Source of the DNA: Bacillota bacterium
GTDB lineage: Bacteria; Bacillota; Clostridia; Lachnospirales; Cellulosilyticaceae
Assembly (NCBI GenBank): GCA_023457875.1
Contig: JAEXBC010000091.1
Coordinates: forward strand, 1 to 8,701
Direction of reading: 5' to 3'
Length of the DNA: 8,701 nt
Made by a program: the position numbers and the translations under genes. Numbering within the stretch: the stretch's first letter is position 1; each line of letters opens with the position of its first letter. The notes under the pieces are model-generated. The model was not told the origin of the DNA. It did no database searches and saw nothing but the letters and a program-made list of their open reading frames with translations. Below are positions 1 to 6,519 of this stretch, in pieces.

Positions 1-1262
1 TTTATAGCCTCTCTGGACTTCTTGATAATGATTACCCGAAGGCAAAGGAACTCTTATATAGTTTAGCGAAAGATAATAGACTAGAAGAGATTATTGTTTA
101 TTCATTATTAAATAACTTACGCATACATCCAGAACGGAGTTTGGAATTTTATGACCTTGTGTCTTCATTCACTAATTTTATAAGTGACGCAGCTCTAAAA
201 TTTTATTGGAAAATTTATTTATTGAATGATGAAAGACAAAAAAAAGCTGAATCTAAAATCATTGATATACTAGATCAACTAACTGAGGGTATTATAAATA
301 CCAGCATTGGAGAGTTGATATTTATGGATTCAATAAACGATTTTGTCCGTACTTATATTGAGAAAGTCGTATCAAGCCAACATTTCACGATTAAGCATAT
401 TGGTCTTTTGGACCGAAATATAGCGCAAATATGCGATGCATCAATGCTTTTTTCTATAATTACTGAAACGGCTAGTCGTTTTAAAATAAATATCAAGGTG
501 GATTTATTTGATAATTCTATACGATCTGTTTTGCAAAAACATCCTCAAGAATTTATGAATGGAGTAATCTCTCTTATTATAAATGATAAAGGATTTGTTC
601 GTTATATTGGTAGACAGATTTGGGATTCGAATAATCTCATAAATAGTGATTTTAATGCTTTAAAGTTATCAGAGGAACAGCAATTCAAATTTGTTATATC
701 AATGTTACAAGATTGTGCAAATCCGGATAATAGATTAAAAAAACTGCTACCATTGCTTGATTCTAGCAATAAGTCAGTAGTCCAGCTATTACGAGATATG
801 TTATATAGTTATGTTGATAATTATATGGGTGCAGTTATGGATATTGTAGGCTCTTGTAAAATTAAAAATCGTAATGCTATCGCTTCTGTTAAAGAATACT
901 ATGAAAATAGAAAAGAATTCATAGATAAGAGATTTGAATGTAAGGAGCTCAGCCCATTATATACACAATATTCTGAAATGAAAGAGTTTAGACGCTCGGA
1001 CAGTGAACACATGAAAGAAATAATTAAGCGATCTGAAAATAATAGCGGAAGCAGCTTCTTAGATTCATTTCCAACTGTTCTGTTAGCCAAAGGTGGAGGT
1101 TTCAGAGATGAAAATGGCAAGGTAAGTGAATTGTCTTGTTTTTCTCATTCAATTCCATTTCCAGCTATGTATTATGCGTTGGGAGATACTGGAGAAACTG
1201 AAATGAATGTAAAAATGTTCTCGAATTGGGATAATACAGATGATTTATGGAAAATATTATAG
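1..1262 (+). CDS. C-terminal part of a large helical protein, first gene of a putative nuclease operon (5' end outside window)
   Basis: The frame is open from position 3 to the TAG at 1260-1262 (419 codons), so the gene begins upstream; the TTG at 141 is only an internal codon. I do not recognise the family. The visible part is mostly amphipathic helix-forming sequence (roughly residues 1-330), as in HEAT/TPR-like repeat scaffolds or the sensor region of STAND-type ATPases. It ends in a different, glycine-rich module of about 65 residues (LAKGGGFRDENGK, then a stretch rich in Phe, Tyr and Pro). No Walker motif, signal peptide or membrane segment is visible here; an ATPase domain, if any, would lie off the left edge. 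The end overlaps the next gene by 16 bp, which implies coupled translation and probably a physical partnership with the nuclease-like protein. Composition is very AT-rich. Being a real gene is secure; function is inferred from the neighbour only. Confidence 0.85.
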   Translation, partial: YSLSGLLDNDYPKAKELLYSLAKDNRLEEIIVYSLLNNLRIHPERSLEFYDLVSSFTNFISDAALKFYWKIYLLNDERQKKAESKIIDILDQLTEGIINTSIGELIFMDSINDFVRTYIEKVVSSQHFTIKHIGLLDRNIAQICDASMLFSIITETASRFKINIKVDLFDNSIRSVLQKHPQEFMNGVISLIINDKGFVRYIGRQIWDSNNLINSDFNALKLSEEQQFKFVISMLQDCANPDNRLKKLLPLLDSSNKSVVQLLRDMLYSYVDNYMGAVMDIVGSCKIKNRNAIASVKEYYENRKEFIDKRFECKELSPLYTQYSEMKEFRRSDSEHMKEIIKRSENNSGSSFLDSFPTVLLAKGGGFRDENGKVSELSCFSHSIPFPAMYYALGDTGETEMNVKMFSNWDNTDDLWKIL

Positions 1263-2959
1263 TTAGAGAATATATTGAGTCTTTAAATGAGACTAATGAA
1301 TTAGATTATATTTTCCCCTTGCTATTAGAAAGTATGGGGTTTCGACTAATAACTACCCCCAAAGATTCAAGAGGGCAATCCCAGAATGGTAAAGATATTG
1401 TGGCGATTAGAAAAGACGAAGATGAGCGAAGTTATAAATATTATTTTGAATTAAAGGGTTTTTTCGCAAAGGACATTAATGACACAACCTTTCTAGCGAC
1501 GGATGGTTTTAGAGACTCTATGTTAGCGGCAAAATATAAGGCATGCAATGATGCGTCAATACCTCGATTCAATGATCTTCCTGTAAAAATACTCTTTGTG
1601 CACAATGGAGCTTTAAAGGAAAACACAAGAGATACATATGATGGCTTCGTTAAGAAAGAATTTCCTGATGGAAATTTTGAGCGCTGGGACATATATCAAT
1701 TAACCGACTTATTCACTAAATATTTATTTAATGAATACCTCTTGACCGATTCAGAGAGTGTAAGATTGTTTAAGCGTACGTTGGTTTTACTTGATGCACC
1801 TGATTATGATTTCTCCGATTTTAATACTCTAGTGAAGAGGCAATTTGAAAAAATGGGTAATAATCGCATCCTATCGAAAAAAAGAGAAATTATAAATTTG
1901 TTTGCAACATTAAAATTGTTGACTGCTATTGTTTTCAAATATTCAAAAGAAAACAATAATTTACATCCGGCTAAGCAGTGTGTTAATTATATAATATTGA
2001 CGACTTGGTCTTGGATCTTAAAGAGTAGGATTGAAACAAAAGCGCATGTGCTGAAAAAATTTGATGGTCTTCTAATGGTGCATCAAAAGATCTATTCTGA
2101 ATACATTGATCGAACTTTAATTTTTGCTTTATATCACCACGGCTTGTATTCTTGCAATGCTTCATCATTTGAATTAATAGGTTATCCATTAAGATCTTTT
2201 GACTACCTAAATGACTTGATCTATTTCTGTTCTCTTTCAAACTCTTATTGTCCAAAAAAGGTTTACAAGGAATATATTATCAAGCAAAAAGAGTTGATAA
2301 AGCAATTTATCAATTGTAATAATGGCTGCTCCTCCCCATTGTTAGATAACCACTCTATTCCAATTCTGCTCGTGGTTAAATTTATATTGACTAAGAACCC
2401 TAGTGAATCCGATTTCAAGTTCATAAATGAGTATGTGTTCAAACTGGTTTATAATATAATTATGACATATAAGAAAAGAGGAAGGCTTCCTGAATTGCAT
2501 AGTAATAGTCTGGAATTAGCCAAAAGCTATTATAAAAAGAGTGATGACTATTGTGATCAATCGTCATTGCTTCTTGTCCTAATGTTTGAATTAATAGCCT
2601 ATTTTAATGCGAATGGGCTTTATCTCGAATTGAAAAAAATCATAGAAAAATCAAAAGTGAACCTTCAAATCGCATACCCTATTAACACTTTTGATATAGA
2701 GCAAATGCTTTTCGAGAAAAAACTACATAATGAATTCAGTGTTGAGACATCCATAAAGCTACCAGAAACACTTGATGAGTTTAAGGATAGTTATATTAAA
2801 AAGTATGACAAAATAGATTATAAAACAGACAAAATGGGATATGGATTTCTGCGAATATTGGCTCATATTTATTATAAGACTGATCTTTTTCCAGATTTCT
2901 GCAATGTAGGCTTTTTGACCCCTCTTACAGAAAAAGTGAATCTAGAATCAATGAAATAG
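1247..2959 (+). CDS. PD-(D/E)XK nuclease-fold protein with long helical C-terminal region
   Basis: Seen: a 570-residue protein whose N-terminal ~160 residues fit a restriction-endonuclease-like (Mrr/PD-(D/E)XK) domain. E28 lies in a first helix (LLLESMGF), D50 follows a loop in GKDIVAI, and E68-L-K70 lies on the next strand (YYFELKG), which is the usual E...D...ExK metal-binding set with correct spacing. A further strand (VKILFVHNG, 113-121) and the WDIYQLTDLF segment (147-156) continue the domain. Residues ~190-570 are helix-rich with no motif I recognise. Known: such domains cleave DNA, and sometimes RNA, with Mg2+, and are common in restriction and anti-phage systems. The start ATG lies inside the upstream gene (16-bp overlap), with no clear Shine-Dalgarno, so translation is probably coupled. 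No methyltransferase is adjacent in the window, so a classical restriction-modification role is not supported. Inferred role: the effector nuclease of a two-component defence system. A DNA-repair or other nuclease role is possible. Confidence 0.85.
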   Translation: MENIIVREYIESLNETNELDYIFPLLLESMGFRLITTPKDSRGQSQNGKDIVAIRKDEDERSYKYYFELKGFFAKDINDTTFLATDGFRDSMLAAKYKACNDASIPRFNDLPVKILFVHNGALKENTRDTYDGFVKKEFPDGNFERWDIYQLTDLFTKYLFNEYLLTDSESVRLFKRTLVLLDAPDYDFSDFNTLVKRQFEKMGNNRILSKKREIINLFATLKLLTAIVFKYSKENNNLHPAKQCVNYIILTTWSWILKSRIETKAHVLKKFDGLLMVHQKIYSEYIDRTLIFALYHHGLYSCNASSFELIGYPLRSFDYLNDLIYFCSLSNSYCPKKVYKEYIIKQKELIKQFINCNNGCSSPLLDNHSIPILLVVKFILTKNPSESDFKFINEYVFKLVYNIIMTYKKRGRLPELHSNSLELAKSYYKKSDDYCDQSSLLLVLMFELIAYFNANGLYLELKKIIEKSKVNLQIAYPINTFDIEQMLFEKKLHNEFSVETSIKLPETLDEFKDSYIKKYDKIDYKTDKMGYGFLRILAHIYYKTDLFPDFCNVGFLTPLTEKVNLESMK

Positions 2960-3053
2960 ATTAGATATTTAAAATCTGAAATGCTCAAAAACAGATGTAT
3001 GCAGCTAAAAGAATATGCCGAGATCCTTATTCTAGCCTCAATAATCGTTCATG

Positions 3054-3293
3054 TCAAGTCTGAGGTTCTATCTTGATGTTTGTTCTCTCACAAGCCTCAT
3101 CTTGCCCCTCGCTTAAATTTGATGGCATGTTGATACCGGCAAGTTCTTTCCAATTGTCATCATGCCAGTATTTAGGACTACTAAGCGGTTCGGGGAGACT
3201 TGCAAGTTCTTCCCAAATATCACCATTCCAGTAGTCAGGATCATCAAGTGATTCAGCATTGAGAATATTTTCTAGGTCATTGTCTGTATTCAT
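3054..3293 (-). CDS. Small acidic protein with two tandem 21-residue YW-repeats
   Basis: A 79-residue, acidic, soluble protein of unknown function. It is the last gene of the minus-strand series and converges on the nuclease operon. Residues 16-36 and 37-57 are two adjacent copies of a 21-residue unit sharing L..P.YW..D.W.ELA....P, with 10 of 21 positions identical; the repeat is also visible in the DNA at an exact 63-bp period. The aromatic and acidic pattern could form a small binding surface or a DNA-mimic-like protein, but nothing in the sequence proves this. There is no strong Shine-Dalgarno before the ATG. The gap to the upstream HTH gene is 11 bp, so it is probably in the same transcript. 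That it is a real gene is supported by operon placement and the codon-phased duplication. I do not recognise a family. Confidence 0.7.
   Translation of the reverse strand: MNTDNDLENILNAESLDDPDYWNGDIWEELASLPEPLSSPKYWHDDNWKELAGINMPSNLSEGQDEACERTNIKIEPQT
3123..3248 (-). repeat. Tandem duplication, 2 x 63 bp, inside the small acidic gene
   Basis: Two adjacent copies (3186-3248 and 3123-3185 on the minus strand) with an exact 63-bp period, for example AAGTTCTT-type blocks at 3141 and 3204. The period is a multiple of three and preserves the frame, giving two copies of a 21-residue protein unit. The copies are diverged but readily aligned, suggesting an internal duplication under protein-level constraint. 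Confidence 0.85.
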
Positions 3294-3304
3294 AAATTGT
3301 TCTG

Positions 3305-3538
3305 TTATAAGTTATAGTTTTCATCTAAACGTTTGATGGCTTGTTTTAAGGCTGATAGAGGGATTTTATACTTCTCAGATAAGTATTGGTACGTTTCGCT
3401 CTTTCTTCGCCCCTCAGACAGCATAACTCTGTATTCTTTGAACATGTCAAGGTACATAATATCATCTGTACTGATTCCCTGCCTAGTCATATTGGCAAAC
3501 AGCTTTCTGTATAGAGATAGTAATTCGAATACTTTCAT
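3305..3538 (-). CDS. Small helix-turn-helix protein
   Basis: A 77-residue, all-helical, basic protein. Residues ~46-70 (SETYQYLSEKYKIPLSALKQAIKRL region) fit a helix-turn-helix: a first helix, a turn around K58-I59-P60, and a recognition-like helix starting at S62. This resembles the small Mor/phage-repressor type of DNA-binding proteins, but the family is not identified. Its ATG overlaps the stop of the upstream Toprim gene as ATGA (3535-3538), a classic sign of translational coupling, and there is no separate Shine-Dalgarno. It is likely an accessory DNA-binding or regulatory protein of the mobile element's replication module. A structural protein with an HTH-like motif is the alternative. 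Confidence 0.75.
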   Translation of the reverse strand: MKVFELLSLYRKLFANMTRQGISTDDIMYLDMFKEYRVMLSEGRRKSETYQYLSEKYKIPLSALKQAIKRLDENYNL

Positions 3539-4587
3539 CGTGCGTTGACATTAATTTGATGTGAAACCCCTATTTCAGTAGCATAGGTCAATACTTCGCC
3601 AACGGTCATACCCTTCTTTGCGTGACGTTCCTGAAGAAGTATGTCTGCAATGTCCCAATTATCCGGCAAGCCTTCACATGTCTGACTTACGGTTACATTT
3701 ATGCCATTACTTCGCAAAATTGCCGCTTTTCCGTCCCATTTTGAGAACATTCCACTGTCAGGGTACAAGATTACCCTTTTGCCGGCCAAAGGTTTTAAAA
3801 CGCTTCTTTCCGTCCATTTACACCCGTTGCAACCGCCTGTTGCTATCCAACTAACGTCCGGCATCAAAATAGAGCAGATAAGAGCCGACTTCTCACTTTC
3901 AACAATTCCCACTCGTGAAGCATTTTTGATCAGGTGGCAGCCAAAGAAAGTTTGCTGTAAATTCGCCTCGTAGTTCTTTAGCAATGTTTTGCCGGCAAAC
4001 CAAATCTTATCCATTGGCCGGACATCAGTTGTGTACTTCTGCATCTTATCGTTCCATACTTCTGCCCGATCCTGCTTCTTCATCCGTTTGCCGGTGACAG
4101 GATTATAAGCCATTACCTTTATTTGGCACAATCGGCCTTGTTCGTCTATCTGTGGAAAGATGGTGGCCAACCCGTTGTTATTGCTCCAGTGTCGGGATGT
4201 GCCTACTCGATAGAGATCAAAAGCAAAAGCGGCCTCAGCTTCTCCGAACTCTTTGGCCATGAAACGAAATAGATTGTTCTTGCTTCTGTAGGCATCTCGT
4301 TGGAGTAATGATATAGGCAGTAACGACACGGTCACAGTCTTAGCCGGTTGAGGCTGTTTCCATATGGAGAAATCAATAGATTGCTTATTTGGGTACTGCT
4401 TGAAATAGTTACTCGGTGTGAGATGGTACCCACATCGTTCCCGATTGCATCGGCCAACTTCCGGGGCTATGGGCTTTTCTTGGGCATCAACATAAAAAGT
4501 AAATTCTCCCTTGTGACCGCATGATGGACAAACGTGTCTGGTTTTCATTCCGGCGTATTTTTGTAAGTGATATATTGGTTCGTTCAT
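3535..4587 (-). CDS. Zinc-finger and Toprim-like protein (DUF6371-type), putative mobile-element primase
   Basis: A 350-residue protein of the kind found in Bacteroidales integrative elements next to a RepA-like ATPase. The N-terminus carries a primase-like zinc-binding motif: C20-x2-C23, then C47-x4-C52 and H55, which resembles the zinc ribbon of DnaG-type primases. The C-terminal half has Toprim features: VGIVESEKSA (226-235) with the conserved acidic/lysine signature, a strand ending in YPDSG (D277), and DIADIL (D312, D315). A further Cys pair (C253, C256) lies between these motifs. Known: Toprim domains bind metal for nucleotidyl transfer in primases and topoisomerases. Inferred: it primes replication of the excised element, working with the ATPase encoded just upstream. 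The start at 4587 is kept because residues 5-19 (YHLQKYAG.. leading into the first CxxC) look like part of the conserved N-terminus; M14 is an alternative. No Shine-Dalgarno is seen. DUF6371 assignment is from memory of the family. Confidence 0.85.
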   Translation of the reverse strand: MNEPIYHLQKYAGMKTRHVCPSCGHKGEFTFYVDAQEKPIAPEVGRCNRERCGYHLTPSNYFKQYPNKQSIDFSIWKQPQPAKTVTVSLLPISLLQRDAYRSKNNLFRFMAKEFGEAEAAFAFDLYRVGTSRHWSNNNGLATIFPQIDEQGRLCQIKVMAYNPVTGKRMKKQDRAEVWNDKMQKYTTDVRPMDKIWFAGKTLLKNYEANLQQTFFGCHLIKNASRVGIVESEKSALICSILMPDVSWIATGGCNGCKWTERSVLKPLAGKRVILYPDSGMFSKWDGKAAILRSNGINVTVSQTCEGLPDNWDIADILLQERHAKKGMTVGEVLTYATEIGVSHQINVNAR

Positions 4588-4611
4588 GGTCTAAAAAGTT
4601 GGTATATTTAG

Positions 4612-4651
4612 CCTGTTTTTTAGAATGGTATAAAATATACCATGAAACAGG
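4612..4651. repeat. Nested inverted repeat (cruciform-like)
   Basis: The inner palindrome is perfect: ATGGTATA-AAA-TATACCAT (4625-4643). It is flanked by a second inverted pair, CCTGTTT (4612-4618) and AAACAGG (4645-4651). The bulge between the pairs is asymmetric (6 nt on the left, 1 nt on the right). It sits about 25 bp upstream of the Toprim gene's start codon, so it could be an operator for that gene or part of an origin. Confidence 0.75.
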
Positions 4652-4652
4652 T

Positions 4653-4712
4653 GTATATTCAGTCTATATTTGGTATATATTCGGTCTATTTGGTATAGGT
4701 ATATCGGGCTAT
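4653..4712. repeat. Iteron-like direct repeats, ~20-bp period
   Basis: Three consecutive units start at 4653, 4673 and 4693, each beginning GTATA. Units 1 and 2 are near-identical if two 2-bp shifts are allowed (GTATA..TTCAGTCTATATTTG against GTATATATTCGGTCTATTTG). Unit 3 is more diverged (GTATAGGTATATCGGGCTAT). A further GGTATATTTAGCCTG stretch at 4601 resembles the unit in its first half. A period of about two helical turns is typical for initiator-binding iterons. Confidence 0.6.
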
Positions 4713-4728
4713 ATATATAGATAGCCCG
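4705..4728. repeat. Perfect 8-bp hairpin, CGGGCTAT / ATAGCCCG
   Basis: Arms at 4705-4712 and 4721-4728 with an 8-nt AT-only-plus-G loop. It lies 24 bp beyond the stop of the ATPase gene in the direction of transcription. There is no T-tract after it on either strand, so a classical intrinsic terminator is doubtful. It could act as a transcript-end hairpin or as part of the candidate origin. Confidence 0.7.
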
Positions 4729-4751
4729 TATACTACCGTAACCTATACTCC

Positions 4752-5786
4752 CTAAAAAGGCAGATTAGAAGGCCTGTCATCTATGGTTGGAAGATGATAC
4801 ATGCCAACGTTGTTTTTGATAATTAATCCTCTTTCAGCTGCATCACGAATCTTATTCTTTGCGGCTGCTATCTTGATTTTAGCTACACCCATAATCTTAG
4901 TGCATAAATCAGCATAAGAAATCGTATTTGGTAACTTTGGCATTGAATCGGATATAATCTGTTTCAGCTTATCCACTTTTGATTGTTTCCCCATGTATTC
5001 AGCTTCGATGGGCAGTCCTTCTACAATTGTGAAAGCAAACTCAGCGGGCCGCATATCTCTTGTTTTGACCCATTTACAGATGGTTGTATCTCCTTCCGCT
5101 TCTGCATAGATGGCAGTTTCACATTTTCGTAGGGCCTCAGCACCAAGATGTCCACGTGCTTTCTCGCTACCTACATTGGCGTGAATAACGGTGAGTATAT
5201 GACAATCGTACTCCTTAGTGAGGGCTAGTAAATCATTAACTACAGCCGTGGACTGTTCCGAATTATTCGGGTCTGCGATAAGATCACTTAGCCCGTCTAG
5301 TACTACAAAATCAGGATGATACAGCTTTAGGCACGCTACGAAAATATCATGTCTCATTGTGGGCTGATATTCCCGCAACATGTGAATGATAATATTCTCC
5401 GAATTTCTGTTTGTGGGTAAACCTGCAATGCGGTGAAGCCTTCTCCCTATCTTTGCCACATGGCCGGCCGCCTGTTCAGTGTCAATCCAAAGAAGTTTTC
5501 CAGTTCCGTTAGGGTTATCTAGCCCCATACATCCGTTTTCGTTCAGAAATGCAGCTGATATTCCAGAGCAAAGAAAACTCTTTCTTGAACCGGGTAATCC
5601 AATGATGAACGAGAAGTTACCTCTAGTACATATGGGTAAATCTTCTTTTGATACTAACATTTGCGGATCGGGAATATTGAGAGATAAATCTAGTCTGCTA
5701 CTCTTTATAGCTTCCATAATAGCAGGTTCGGCAATTATTTCAGGCTCCTCAAATTCAGTCATAATTTTCTCGATAACTTCACTCAT
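4752..5786 (-). CDS. RepA/AAA_25-type ATPase with C-terminal winged helix
   Basis: A 344-residue RecA-fold ATPase of the RepA/AAA_25 group, which in plasmids and mobile elements acts as a replicative helicase or initiator. Motifs: Walker A GLPGSRKS (63-70), a second strand ending in LLWIDTEQ (98-105; E104 is a candidate catalytic Glu), Walker B FVVLDG (160-165, D164), and a conserved TVIHANVGSEKARG...EALR stretch (199-220) matching the sensor/H4 region. Residues ~271-332 look like a winged-helix domain (YADLCTKIMG..KNKIRDAAERGLI). The start at 5786 is chosen over a longer frame beginning at 5828 because AAGGAGG lies 5 nt upstream, and because the longer form would overlap the preceding gene by 50 bp instead of 8. 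Neighbours are a winged-helix protein upstream and a Toprim/primase-like protein downstream beyond the repeat region, a coherent replication module. Confidence 0.9.
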   Translation of the reverse strand: MSEVIEKIMTEFEEPEIIAEPAIMEAIKSSRLDLSLNIPDPQMLVSKEDLPICTRGNFSFIIGLPGSRKSFLCSGISAAFLNENGCMGLDNPNGTGKLLWIDTEQAAGHVAKIGRRLHRIAGLPTNRNSENIIIHMLREYQPTMRHDIFVACLKLYHPDFVVLDGLSDLIADPNNSEQSTAVVNDLLALTKEYDCHILTVIHANVGSEKARGHLGAEALRKCETAIYAEAEGDTTICKWVKTRDMRPAEFAFTIVEGLPIEAEYMGKQSKVDKLKQIISDSMPKLPNTISYADLCTKIMGVAKIKIAAAKNKIRDAAERGLIIKNNVGMYHLPTIDDRPSNLPF

Positions 5787-6042
5787 TATTTCCTCCTTTC
5801 TCGTCCAACAAATAGAGTTTGCATCCATTGGGTAAACGACAATCTACAATGTTCATTCGTCCCTTATGCCGTAGAACGGATATTGTTTTTCGACTGTCAT
5901 TCCCTGATGTTAACTCATTCAGTTCTCGGGCAGTATATTTGCCGCCCTCTAAGAAAAGCTTACGTATCTGTTGGGTGATTTGCCTAGAAAGAGTATCTTT
6001 GTTGGCATCAATTGAATGGGTGGGATTGGATGTTCTTTTCAT
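5779..6042 (-). CDS. Small winged-helix protein
   Basis: An 87-residue protein. The frame is open further upstream to 6156, but the start is placed at 6042: AAAGGA lies 6 nt before this ATG, and the longer form would overlap the excisionase-like gene by about 100 bp with an arginine-rich, unnatural N-terminus. Residues ~20-80 fit a winged-helix fold: helix QITQQIRKLFLEG, helix TARELNELTSG, recognition-like helix SRKTISVLRHKG, then two strands (NIVDCRL and KLYLLD) forming the wing. Its stop overlaps the ATPase start by 8 bp (ATGAGTGA), so the two are translationally coupled. It is probably a DNA-binding partner of the ATPase in initiation or autoregulation. Specific family not recognised. Confidence 0.8.
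   Translation of the reverse strand: MKRTSNPTHSIDANKDTLSRQITQQIRKLFLEGGKYTARELNELTSGNDSRKTISVLRHKGRMNIVDCRLPNGCKLYLLDEKGGNNE
5792..5798 (-). promoter_or_regulatory. Strong Shine-Dalgarno deciding the ATPase start
   Basis: AAGGAGG on the minus strand, 5 nt before the ATG at 5784-5786 and inside the last codons of the upstream winged-helix gene. It is the strongest ribosome binding site in the window, where most starts lack one, and it argues for the short form of the ATPase. Confidence 0.85.
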
Positions 6043-6055
6043 AAGGCATCCTTTC

Positions 6056-6406
6056 TTATTTTGATACTTTTTTAGCAACACAATAGCTCTCGGCTTTCGC
6101 CTCCAATTCCTTCTTACTCGTTCTCTTACCGCTAGATAGCCATGTGTCAATCTCACTTTGCAAGAAACGTAATCTTTTACCTCCTTTGTGATATGGTATT
6201 TCTTTTCGGCTTACCCAACCGTAAACAGTAGCTCTTGCGGGACGGTCAGGCAGATAATCCGCAAGCTCATCTATGTTAAACCAATGATCTACATGGATAT
6301 TATGAACTTTATCTTTTTGTGCTATGGCCTTTTCTAAGGCTTCTACCTTGGTGATAAGATAAGCCATTGCTTTAGGCATTGTTTCAAGTGTAATTACTTC
6401 ATTCAT
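6056..6406 (-). CDS. Excisionase-family helix-turn-helix protein
   Basis: A 116-residue protein. Residues ~10-32 form a short coiled-coil-like helix (MAYLITKVEALEKAIAQKDK). Residues ~43-92 match the HTH_17/MerR-like excisionase domain: FNIDELADYLPDRPARATVYGWV, then a wing with IPYHKGGKRLRF, then SEIDTWLSSGKR. Basic residues in and after the wing fit DNA contact. Known: such proteins in Bacteroidales elements are recombination directionality factors or regulators of downstream operon genes. It is the first gene of the minus-strand HTH-ATPase-Toprim series, just downstream of an intrinsic terminator, so a promoter between about 6407 and 6450 is expected although I see no clear consensus. The 13-bp gap to the winged-helix gene supports co-transcription. 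Confidence 0.88.
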   Translation of the reverse strand: MNEVITLETMPKAMAYLITKVEALEKAIAQKDKVHNIHVDHWFNIDELADYLPDRPARATVYGWVSRKEIPYHKGGKRLRFLQSEIDTWLSSGKRTSKKELEAKAESYCVAKKVSK

Positions 6407-6450
6407 CGTTATTCTCTACTGGCTTAGTGTAGGTTCTTGTCTTCTGCCAT

Positions 6451-6491
6451 GAAAGAAAATGAGAACCACCATCCCGGTGTAGGATAGTGGT
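6451..6491 (-). terminator. Intrinsic terminator of the integrase-side transcript
   Basis: Read on the minus strand: stem ACCACTATCC (6491-6482), 7-nt loop, then GGATGGTGGT (6474-6465). This is a 10-bp stem whose only irregularity is one G-U pair in RNA, followed directly by TCTCATTTTCTTT (6464-6452). The plus strand lacks a T-tract, so it works leftwards only. It lies 43 bp past the stop of the 352-residue gene and isolates that transcript from the excisionase-like gene. Confidence 0.8.
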
Positions 6492-6519
6492 GCAAAAGAA
6501 TGAAGTCTTATTTGGCATT

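Larger units (their letters stand above)
4588..4751. promoter_or_regulatory. Repeat-rich non-coding segment between ATPase and Toprim genes; candidate origin or operator
   Basis: This is the largest gene-free stretch within the replication module (164 bp). It is extremely AT-rich and dense in symmetry. GGTATA occurs at 4601, 4627, 4672 and 4692, and inverted as TATACC at 4636. There is a nested inverted repeat (4612-4651), an iteron-like direct-repeat series (4653-4712), a perfect hairpin (4705-4728), and a distant inverted pair GTATAGG (4693-4699)/CCTATAC (4742-4748). It must hold any promoter for the Toprim gene read leftwards. An AT-rich, iteron-bearing segment beside a RepA-like ATPase gene is what a replication origin looks like, but an operator region or an mRNA leader would fit too. 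No tRNA or credible small coding gene is seen here. Confidence 0.6.

Noticed and set aside
2960..3053. Possible bidirectional terminator in the convergent spacer
   Set aside because: Only weak, imperfect inverted repeats of about 5 bp were found (around 3034-3067), with no T-tract on either strand.
3618..3973. Two overlapping plus-strand frames of 78 and 90 residues
   Set aside because: Both are antisense to the Toprim domain coding region and have no independent support.
4521..4724. Plus-strand 67-residue frame with a membrane-like tyrosine/isoleucine-rich sequence
   Set aside because: It overlaps the start of the Toprim gene and the AT-rich repeat region; its composition follows from the GTATAT repeats and it has no ribosome site.
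4588..4751. CRISPR array for the short repeats
   Set aside because: The units are only ~20 bp, contiguous without spacers and variable, and no cas gene is nearby.
5787..5828. N-terminal extension of the ATPase to an ATG at 5828
   Set aside because: The strong AAGGAGG site points to the ATG at 5784-5786, and the extension would run 50 bp into the previous gene.
5479..5835. Plus-strand 118-residue open frame
   Set aside because: It is antisense to the Walker A part of the well-supported ATPase gene and shows no recognisable motif.
6043..6156. N-terminal extension of the winged-helix gene up to 6156
   Set aside because: It lies inside the excisionase-like gene in another frame, is arginine-rich, and a proper ribosome site precedes the ATG at 6042.
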